A DNA stretch of 26,578 bases, taken from contig BMAT01002343.1 in assembly GCA_019649035.1 (NCBI GenBank), forward strand, positions 126,611 to 153,188, read 5' to 3'. Made by a program: the position numbers and the translations under genes. Shown here in pieces: positions 26,201-26,578 of the stretch; the first letter of the stretch is position 1; each line of letters starts with the position of its first letter. The notes below the pieces were generated by a model. That model did no database searches, was not told where the DNA came from, and was given only the letters and a program-made list of their open reading frames with translations. This stretch comes from Elysia marginata. Lineage: Eukaryota; Mollusca; Gastropoda; Plakobranchidae.

Positions 26201-26407
26201 TGAATACTTAGAAAGATATTTTCAAGGACTCCATAACTATATAAATTTTTTTGCTGTTTCACTATCTACCAGATTGTGCCCGATATGTGGTCAAGCCTTG
26301 ATCAAGATGAAGTGAAAGAGCAACTCGCTAAGTACAAGCCAACCAAGCGCTTCAGGGGCTCTAAGAAAGGCAAGAATCACCGTAGGAGAAAAGTCTGGGC
26401 CTACTAA
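807..26407 (+). CDS. Apolipophorin / ApoB-like large lipid transfer protein (31 exons, 5' incomplete)
   Basis: Secreted lipoprotein scaffold that would carry neutral lipid and phospholipid through haemolymph or plasma; this role is known for the family and inferred here. Joined exons: 807-1074, 1318-1501, 1834-1986, 2499-2697, 3212-3464, 3670-3835, 4374-4553, 4813-4962, 5159-5388, 5842-6118, 6412-6590, 6900-7049, 7458-7640, 7837-8098, 8389-8536, 8974-9231, 9918-10184, 10666-10903, 11306-11525, 12906-19109, 19343-19665, 20025-20333, 20545-20689, 21317-21655, 21944-22109, 22450-22706, 23303-23493, 23830-24086, 24455-24666, 25522-25815, 26273-26407. Phases agree at all 30 junctions, giving 4,264 complete residues. 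Residue numbers in these entries count from the proline codon at 809. Order: vitellogenin-N module (about 10-600), beta-sheet cavity (about 600-1320), repeat belt (1322-3500), mixed beta region, helical C-terminus (about 3870-4220), basic tail. Length is near vertebrate ApoB (about 4.5 kb of residues) and above insect apolipophorin (about 3.3 kb). The signal peptide exon is missing. Vitellogenin is unlikely, because there is no polyserine tract and no vWD domain. Confidence 0.93.
1318..1501 (+). CDS. Exon 2: LPD_N barrel
   Basis: Residues 89-150. Acceptor TTTTTCAG, donor GTAATC at 1502. It has LRFSYQDGAVEHIC and EEPWVMNVKKGVLSAFQ, the strand and helix pair typical of ApoB-family barrels. A likely N-glycosylation sequon, NVT, lies near the exon end. 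The exon ends in phase 0. Confidence 0.92.
1502..1833 (+). other. Intron 2
   Basis: 332 bases, AT-rich, with an A-rich run near 1715-1732. I see no gene, repeat family or structured element in it. Confidence 0.8.
1834..1986 (+). CDS. Exon 3: LPD_N barrel
   Basis: Residues 151-201. Acceptor TTTATAG, donor GTAAAG at 1987. It has TGTCKTEY and ILTCTDRHDYRTI, matching the cysteine-bearing strands of the family barrel, where the cysteines form conserved disulfides in lamprey vitellogenin and ApoB. Phase 0 at both ends. Confidence 0.92.
1987..2498 (+). other. Intron 3
   Basis: 512 bases, AT-rich with T runs. I see no gene or recognisable repeat. Confidence 0.8.
2499..2697 (+). CDS. Exon 4: end of the LPD_N barrel
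   Basis: Residues 202-267 plus one base. Acceptor TTTCACAG, donor GTAGAC at 2698. It contains THECDQV and STTCTETHVYRPFS, the family's C-x-E-x-H-x-x-x-P-F strand. The end, YKRRVLSRK, is basic but lacks an arginine at P4 of KRR, so it is not a canonical furin site. Confidence 0.92.
2698..3211 (+). other. Intron 4, carries a foldback hairpin
   Basis: 514 bases. The only structured element I see is the 98-base hairpin at 2884-2981, described separately. The rest is AT-rich with no gene. Confidence 0.8.
2884..2981 (+). repeat. Imperfect 34-bp foldback hairpin, miRNA-precursor-like
   Basis: The left arm 2884-2917 pairs with the right arm 2947-2981 around a 29-base loop. Reading from the base there are 15 straight pairs, one G-U, one mismatch, seven pairs, one bulged base, three pairs, one G-U and six pairs. 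Stem length and small asymmetries resemble a pri-miRNA, but a short foldback transposon remnant is possible. I see no target-site duplication and cannot match a known miRNA seed. Confidence 0.55.
3212..3464 (+). CDS. Exon 5: LPD_N linker and first helices
   Basis: Residues 268-351. Acceptor CTATTTCAG, donor GTAAGA at 3465. It runs from a strand (TISSTDSLLFDHSAS) into helices (QARQQVEQKLKEVCEST, RLFSELVYALKALDKQTMD), as at the barrel-to-helical transition in ApoB and vitellogenin. One cysteine is in each half. Ends in phase 2. Confidence 0.92.
3670..3835 (+). CDS. Exon 6: LPD_N helical layer
   Basis: Residues 352-407. The acceptor is TCCTCAG and the donor GTAAAC at 3836. It reads YKTFLDALPVV, then MTSFIINEDVD, then WIPSLAFIKAPTSEML. 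The F-x-D-A-L-P element and the helix pair are typical of the right-handed superhelix of this family. Confidence 0.92.
3836..4373 (+). other. Intron 6
   Basis: 538 bases, AT-rich. It ends in a CT-rich polypyrimidine tract before the acceptor at 4373. I see no gene or repeat family. Confidence 0.8.
4374..4553 (+). CDS. Exon 7: LPD_N helical layer
   Basis: Residues 408-467, phase 0 at both ends. Donor GTACAG at 4554. The segment AYALLPVSSMVNNFCF, with two nearby cysteines (NFCF and SACEQ) and later GCDASGKDF, corresponds to the L-x-x-S-x-x-x-x-x-C helices of ApoB-like proteins. Confidence 0.92.
4813..4962 (+). CDS. Exon 8: LPD_N helical core
   Basis: Residues 468-517, phase 0 at both ends. 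It reads LLTLRAIGNAGHASRAVPVI, then LEIRVAAANAFRRMPCD. This is one of the best conserved signatures of the superfamily: the A-I-G-N-A-G turn and the R-x-A-A-x-x-A-x-R-R-x-P-C helix. Confidence 0.95.
5159..5388 (+). CDS. Exon 9: LPD_N helical core, second half
   Basis: Residues 518-593. Acceptor CGTACAG, donor GTGAGT at 5389. It carries ELRIAAYQALMRCPSD and VGAYVYSHMTNLKQTSDPHK, both recognised superfamily signatures (E-x-R-I-A-A-Y and the S-H-x-x-N-L helix). Third codon positions are strongly G/C. Confidence 0.95.
5389..5841 (+). other. Intron 9
   Basis: 453 bases. It holds one weak 7-bp inverted repeat (5434-5440 with 5460-5466) that I do not consider meaningful. No gene seen. Confidence 0.8.
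5842..6118 (+). CDS. Exon 10: end of LPD_N, start of the beta-sheet cavity
   Basis: Residues 594-686. Acceptor CTCTACAG, donor GTAAAA at 6119. Strand-rich: NLEVSALINKINTGFVAESN, then SASANLTVELFGQSINL with an NLT sequon, then an amphipathic helix, VEGLEHLIKNIWG. This matches the passage from the LPD_N fold into the DUF1943 open sheet. Confidence 0.9.
6412..6590 (+). CDS. Exon 11: DUF1943 region
   Basis: Residues 687-745. Acceptor ATCTCACAG, donor GTAAGA at 6591. It reads GSVYGRVFGNEMFFMHSDQI and a following amphipathic helix. The G-R-x-F-G-N-E strand is found in ApoB and apolipophorins. In insects the furin cleavage that makes apoLp-II and apoLp-I falls near this region; I see no R-x-[KR]-R here. 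Confidence 0.9.
6591..6899 (+). other. Intron 11
   Basis: 309 bases, very AT-rich with a short TA tract near 6748. No gene or repeat family seen. Confidence 0.8.
6900..7049 (+). CDS. Exon 12: DUF1943 sheet
   Basis: Residues 746-795. Acceptor TCTTTTAG. The donor is GTCAAC at 7050, weaker than the others, but it is the only GT here that keeps the frame into exon 13. It has MVIPSVAGLPINIEVNGSAV, matching the P-x-x-x-G-L-P-x-x-x-x-x-x-G-x-x strand of apolipophorins. Confidence 0.88.
7050..7457 (+). other. Intron 12
   Basis: 408 bases, with a G-rich patch near 7305-7335. No gene seen. Confidence 0.8.
7458..7640 (+). CDS. Exon 13: DUF1943 sheet
   Basis: Residues 796-856. Acceptor CCAACAG, donor GTAGGT at 7641. 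The join gives R-P-S-A-A-L-E-I-S-G-T-M, a family signature. It is followed by the regular strands GLRMRNTLHTSTSLKGRIQL and a conserved S-P-R-E-K-M-E-I turn. Confidence 0.93.
7837..8098 (+). CDS. Exon 14: DUF1943 end with YPNxS / FPLTGP signature
   Basis: Residues 857-944. Acceptor TTTTCAG, donor GTAAGC at 8099. It has a cysteine pair (EWCSSET and VLCGKISYPNAS), then PYFPLTGPSSASLILRKTD and SGYKLLVKRI. The C-to-C spacing and the F-P-L-T-G-P motif are among the clearest apolipophorin/ApoB identifiers in the gene. NAS is a potential glycosylation site. Confidence 0.96.
8389..8536 (+). CDS. Exon 15: beta-sheet cavity
   Basis: Residues 945-993. Acceptor TATCACAG, donor GTATGT at 8537. It has VAQISFNTPGSRTNRVILID and a VVTPWKKMEYTG end. 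The N-T-P-G-S and T-P-W strands follow the FPLTGP segment in the same order as in insect apolipophorins. Confidence 0.92.
8537..8973 (+). other. Intron 15
   Basis: 437 bases, AT-rich. No gene or repeat family seen. Confidence 0.8.
8974..9231 (+). CDS. Exon 16: DUF1081-like beta sheet
   Basis: Residues 994-1079. Acceptor TTTACAG, donor GTAAGC at 9232. It shows alternating strands (TVSGTLTVDSRDIYGLTAEV, LSPLVVIRRPGQDKIELSGF). The patch KSKRKIR is basic, with only a minimal R-x-x-R. Probable edge of the lipid cavity. Confidence 0.9.
9232..9917 (+). other. Intron 16
   Basis: 686 bases, AT-rich with A runs. I see no gene, SINE or structured repeat. Confidence 0.75.
9918..10184 (+). CDS. Exon 17: beta-rich region
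   Basis: Residues 1080-1168. Acceptor CCTACAG, donor GTAAGT at 10185. Amphipathic strands (SIHASVSADGGKSVYSIEAG, INMNTSLKINTPKRNIVLVD) carry an N-T-P turn that foreshadows the later T-P repeats. Confidence 0.9.
10185..10665 (+). other. Intron 17, carries a tRNA-like SINE remnant
   Basis: 481 bases. It includes a tRNA-like box A/box B pair near 10255-10330 (see separate entry). The rest is AT-rich with no gene. Confidence 0.75.
10255..10330 (+). mobile_element. Probable tRNA-derived SINE head remnant
   Basis: Box A-like sequence at 10265-10283 (TGGTTCAGCAGGCAGAGCG) and box B-like sequence at 10309-10320 (CGCTCGAGTCCT) lie at tRNA-like spacing. No full cloverleaf or 3' acceptor end is apparent, so a functional tRNA gene is unlikely. 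I cannot trace a clear SINE body downstream. Confidence 0.4.
10666..10903 (+). CDS. Exon 18: beta-rich region
   Basis: Residues 1169-1247. Acceptor TCTTTCAG, donor GTATGA at 10904. It begins V-D-V-K-Q-Q-T-K-R-A-R-G, a basic patch that resembles but does not meet the furin consensus (K at P4, A at P2). Strands such as NKITLSGKIRDKSTSSF follow. Confidence 0.9.
10904..11305 (+). other. Intron 18, with a TTA microsatellite
   Basis: 402 bases. Apart from the trinucleotide run at 11187-11234 I see no feature. A frame open across the run is only an effect of the repeat. Confidence 0.8.
11187..11234. repeat. (TTA)n microsatellite with TCA interruptions
   Basis: About eleven clean TTA units, then an interrupted TCA/TTA end. 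It may be the decayed 3' tail of a retroposon, but no body is recognisable beside it. Confidence 0.85.
11306..11525 (+). CDS. Exon 19: beta-rich region before the giant exon
   Basis: Residues 1248-1321. The acceptor AG at 11304-11305 restores a split glycine codon. Donor GTGAGT at 11526. It shows NAAVNVDLDHKKRHTDFELK and VRSYKDVKVTC. Ends in phase 0, matching exon 20. Confidence 0.9.
12028..12370 (+). mobile_element. Possible retroposon remnant with ATT-rich tail
   Basis: This block has a less AT-rich body and ends, near 12325-12367, in TAAATAAAACAAAACTATTA followed by imperfect ATT units, a common 3' end of molluscan short and long interspersed elements. No clear box A/box B pair is visible at its start. 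This is the weakest element call in the window. Confidence 0.3.
12481..12697 (-). mobile_element. tRNA-derived SINE, reverse orientation
   Basis: On the minus strand, box A lies at 12686-12669 (TGGCAAAGTGGTTGGCGC) and box B at 12643-12631 (GGGTTCGATTTCC). Downstream is a conserved SINE body with CTTGGGAAAG, CCCCAGTCCACCCACC and AAATGGGTAC. The copy at 24816-25010 shares this body in the other orientation. The end near 12481 is approximate. Confidence 0.8.
12906..19109 (+). CDS. Exon 20: giant 6,204-base exon, beta-belt repeats
   Basis: Residues 1322-3389, phase 0 at both ends. The acceptor is ACATTTCAG at 12897-12905; the open frame extends 30 bases further upstream, but that part is intron. 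The donor is GTTAGC at 19110, a weak match. The protein is almost wholly short amphipathic strands arranged in repeats of about 55 residues, each opening with a T-P-F-E-G-Y-like turn. By family analogy it forms the lipid-embedded beta belt of the particle. Only three cysteines occur: a C-N-C at 15705-15713 and one in DFRCTGF near 18902. The position matches the giant exon 26 of vertebrate ApoB (about 7.5 kb, from memory). Codons are less G/C-ending through most of the exon than in exons 1-10. Long minus-strand frames inside it are shadows. Confidence 0.95.
16080..17165 (+). repeat. Duplicated 165-residue superunit in the repeat belt
   Basis: The block from 16080 resembles the block from 16575, offset by exactly 495 bases. 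TTPVKDFGAGSLIFEKTGDM aligns with TTTVSDFGTGDISLSKSGSL, and VSGLKMTHLVANKEVHSSLE with LAYIRMTNAGSETELHTTVS. The second block is longer (591 bases to the next unit). This is the stretch where the 55-residue rhythm is least regular. Confidence 0.65.
17446..17656 (+). repeat. Sense partner of the inverted copy in intron 26
   Basis: This 211-base coding stretch covers most of one repeat unit (around the QTPFEGYKDLAASANLE segment). It is matched, reverse-complemented and without gaps, by 22794-23004. I count 196 of 211 identical bases. Confidence 0.93.
19286..19291 (+). promoter_or_regulatory. Possible intronic polyadenylation signal
   Basis: A canonical AATAAA lies in the 233-base intron after the giant exon, with T/GT-rich sequence just downstream. 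If the weak donor at 19110 is skipped, the frame adds 14 residues and stops at 19152-19154. Use of the site is inference. Confidence 0.35.
19343..19665 (+). CDS. Exon 21: last T-P-F unit of the repeat belt
   Basis: Residues 3390-3496. Acceptor CAACAG at 19337-19342, donor GTAAGA at 19666. It includes WSISTPFEAVRKLTMQADHT, so the repeat series crosses the intron with a 60-residue step. It then has KHEATVTFRKPQPMQYSVTA. No cysteine. Confidence 0.92.
19666..20024 (+). other. Intron 21
   Basis: 359 bases, AT-rich. No gene or repeat family seen. Confidence 0.8.
20025..20333 (+). CDS. Exon 22: beta-rich region
   Basis: Residues 3497-3599. Acceptor TTTTTTCAG, donor GTAAAT at 20334. Alternating strands (NIRITASHNDQSDSYKTERN, SRIFYDMEIKDSSRRRKEI). 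The R-R-R-K patch lacks the arginine spacing needed for furin. Confidence 0.9.
20449..20470. repeat. (TA)11 dinucleotide repeat
   Basis: Eleven TA units inside the 211-base intron between exons 22 and 23. Likely length-polymorphic. Confidence 0.9.
20545..20689 (+). CDS. Exon 23: beta-rich region
   Basis: Residues 3600-3648. Acceptor GCTTCTTAG, donor GTAAAG at 20690. Strands such as SADATFSWDADRADKQIGIK and GDKIKGDITLSMPSIRK keep the S-M-P turn in place of T-P. Confidence 0.9.
20690..21316 (+). other. Intron 23
   Basis: 627 bases. It opens with three tandem AAAGTC units (20692-20709) and is purine-rich near 20940-20980. The minus-strand frame reaching into it from exon 24 is a shadow. No gene seen. 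Confidence 0.75.
21317..21655 (+). CDS. Exon 24: beta-rich region turning to helix
   Basis: Residues 3649-3761, phase 0 at both ends. Acceptor TTTATCAG, donor GTGAGT at 21656. Strands (RIILDARTDISYSKDSRKTL, NYSLAVGVSHPYTNVDIQMT) lead to a short charged helix, LLAEINKLKRQLNLQ. Confidence 0.92.
21944..22109 (+). CDS. Exon 25: beta-rich region
   Basis: Residues 3762-3816. Acceptor ACAAACAG, donor GTAGGT at 22110. It begins ITNPLNKVEYVAEEISTSPY and ends FELNMVRGT. The intron before it is 288 bases with nothing recognisable. Confidence 0.9.
22110..22449 (+). other. Intron 25
   Basis: 340 bases, AT-rich. No gene or repeat family seen. Confidence 0.8.
22450..22706 (+). CDS. Exon 26: start of the helical C-terminal domain
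   Basis: Residues 3817-3902. Acceptor ACAACAG, donor GTATGC at 22707. A last strand pair (TTEAVLAVRLNTTRLMHTRL) is followed by helices (DMAQNLLQDIRQRLLVEGIE, FREIKAALSEE). Ends in phase 0 at the intron that holds the antisense copy. Confidence 0.92.
22707..23302 (+). other. Intron 26, carries an antisense copy of the gene's own exon
   Basis: 596 bases. More than a third is the inverted 211-base copy at 22794-23004. The rest is AT-rich with no recognisable feature. Confidence 0.85.
22794..23004 (-). pseudogene. Inverted 211-base copy of giant-exon sequence
   Basis: The reverse complement aligns end to end with 17446-17656, with no gaps and 15 differences by my count (about 93% identity). Of these, 8 are synonymous and 7 change six residues; the copy's frame has no stop. 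On the plus strand it leaves an open frame at 22803-23000 that is only the antisense of the coding frame. Read on the minus strand the copy is flanked by AG before it and GT after it, and inside it a substitution has created CAGGTAAGC, a strong donor-like sequence. No start codon or complete gene accompanies it. I call it a non-coding fragment, though an antisense exon is not excluded. Confidence 0.9.
23303..23493 (+). CDS. Exon 27: amphipathic helices
   Basis: Residues 3903-3965. Acceptor CTTTCTCCAG, donor GTGAGT at 23494. Highly charged helix (VRPLVDELDKEFDYIERQMN, KFLKDLKKAYKNN). Ends with two bases of a glutamate codon completed by exon 28. Confidence 0.92.
23494..23829 (+). other. Intron 27, whose last 141 bases are open in frame
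   Basis: 336 bases. An upstream acceptor-like site (CTACAG, ending at 23688) would add 47 in-frame residues with no stop. The strong acceptor ATTTTTCAG at 23821-23829 is taken as the main one. Confidence 0.7.
23830..24086 (+). CDS. Exon 28: amphipathic helices
   Basis: Residues 3966-4051. Donor GTGAGT at 24087. It continues the charged helix smoothly (KTLSQFKKDYNKGRKTLIKT, YDEMVNKVISVLDEQVRNAL). The continuity favours the acceptor at 23829 as the usual one. Confidence 0.9.
24087..24454 (+). other. Intron 28
   Basis: 368 bases, AT-rich. No gene or repeat family seen. Confidence 0.8.
24455..24666 (+). CDS. Exon 29: C-terminal domain
   Basis: Residues 4052-4122. Acceptor TATCACCAG, donor GTGCGT at 24667. 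It has an NST sequon and aromatic-rich stretches (YIPSWEMPEEYSSAIYTAAD). Less charged than exons 27-28. Confidence 0.9.
24816..25010 (+). mobile_element. tRNA-derived SINE with shortened head
   Basis: Box A-like TAGACTAAGTGGTAGACGCT starts near 24834, and box B GGTTCCAGTCC is at 24864-24874. The gap is about 14 bases shorter than in a tRNA, which suggests a lost anticodon arm. The body (GAGAAAGGCTATTTA, then AAAGGTGTACCCAACTATAG and GGCAGTGAAAG) matches the body of the SINE at 12481-12697. The 3' end is approximate. Confidence 0.75.
25162..25382 (+). repeat. Two diverged direct copies of an 88-base unit
   Basis: 25162-25249 resembles 25294-25382, offset by 132 bases. Both begin CTGG, share ATAGCG and ACGATTC, and end with the identical TATGAATAGTGTGAGACT. 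Identity is about 80% by eye. The origin is unknown; it may be an old tandem duplication or part of a transposon. Confidence 0.75.
25522..25815 (+). CDS. Exon 30: C-terminal domain, W-D-P-E-H-G-E strand
   Basis: Residues 4123-4220, phase 0 at both ends. Acceptor GTTTTCCAG, donor GTAAGC at 25816. A long amphipathic helix (ENILRLIEEIVRDELWQYAE) is followed by ITVWDPEHGEVQAEFRLPVD and DEVPDLSP. In apolipophorins a comparable strand segment comes just before the C-terminal vWD domain; here that domain does not follow. Confidence 0.92.
25816..26272 (+). other. Intron 30
   Basis: 457 bases, AT-rich. No gene or repeat family seen. Confidence 0.8.
26273..26407 (+). CDS. Exon 31: terminal exon with basic tail and stop
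   Basis: Residues 4221-4264, then TAA. Acceptor ATCTACCAG. After IVPDMWSSLDQDEVKEQL comes a strongly basic tail (KRFRGSKKGKNHRRRK) ending VWAY. Twelve of the last 26 residues are K or R. There is no cysteine and no vWD domain. It could be an alternative last exon if further exons exist downstream. Confidence 0.88.
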   Translation: MVPDMWSSLDQDEVKEQLAKYKPTKRFRGSKKGKNHRRRKVWAY

Positions 26408-26578
26408 AAACAGGACACACGCCGATGACGACTTTTTGCTTACCTATCCAATAACGACTTATTGTGTGAAGTGTTAATTTCAATAGCTTATTTTTTTTTT
26501 TAATGTAAGTTTGCTTAAATTGTAAAATTTAATTCTTGTTCAAAATTTAAAAGAAGTAGGGGTTTGGGGGGGGGGGGG
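26408..26578 (+). other. 3' UTR start and end of window
   Basis: AT-rich 3' UTR of at least 171 bases with a long T run near 26490-26500. I find no canonical AATAAA or ATTAAA, so the polyadenylation site probably lies beyond the window. Confidence 0.7.
26566..26578. repeat. Poly-G run at the window edge
   Basis: At least 13 consecutive G at the extreme end. It may be a real homopolymer or an assembly/contig-end artefact. Confidence 0.9.

Overview
The window holds one very large, intron-rich eukaryotic gene on the + strand. It encodes an apolipophorin/apolipoprotein-B-like member of the large lipid transfer protein superfamily. I could join 31 coding exons with GT-AG introns and consistent phases, from 807 to the stop codon at 26405-26407. 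Together they give 4,264 complete residues. The start codon and signal peptide lie upstream of the window. The protein features (CxxxCP near the N-terminus, a TYVYDY strand, an ALKAIGNAG-like helical layer, a YPNxS/FPLTGP segment, and TPFEGY-type repeats) suggest a protostome apolipophorin. The AT-rich introns and two SINE copies with a tRNA head and a shared central domain fit a mollusc best. That taxonomic call is inference; I could not search a database.

Layout. Bases 1-806 are intron or 5' flank. Exons 1-10 (807-6118) encode the vitellogenin-N lipid-binding module: a beta barrel, then a helical layer. Exons 10-19 (5842-11525) encode the beta-sheet lipid cavity (DUF1943 and DUF1081-like parts). 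Exon 20 (12906-19109) is a single 6,204-base exon for 2,068 residues of near-cysteine-free beta repeats with a period of about 55 residues. Exons 21-26 continue the beta-rich part. Exons 26-30 encode a helical, charged C-terminal domain. Exon 31 ends in a short, very basic tail. No von Willebrand factor D domain is present, unlike insect apolipophorin, so the architecture is closer to vertebrate ApoB.

The most unusual item is in the intron between exons 26 and 27. Bases 22794-23004 are an inverted, ungapped copy of giant-exon bases 17446-17656 (211 bases, 196 identical by my count). The primary transcript therefore carries antisense to its own coding sequence. Other points of interest are a miRNA-like 34-bp hairpin in intron 4 (2884-2981), an open in-frame 141-base extension at a second acceptor before exon 28, a possible intronic polyadenylation site right after the giant exon, and the basic tail in place of a vWD domain. 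No other protein-coding gene, rRNA gene, functional tRNA gene or CRISPR array is visible.
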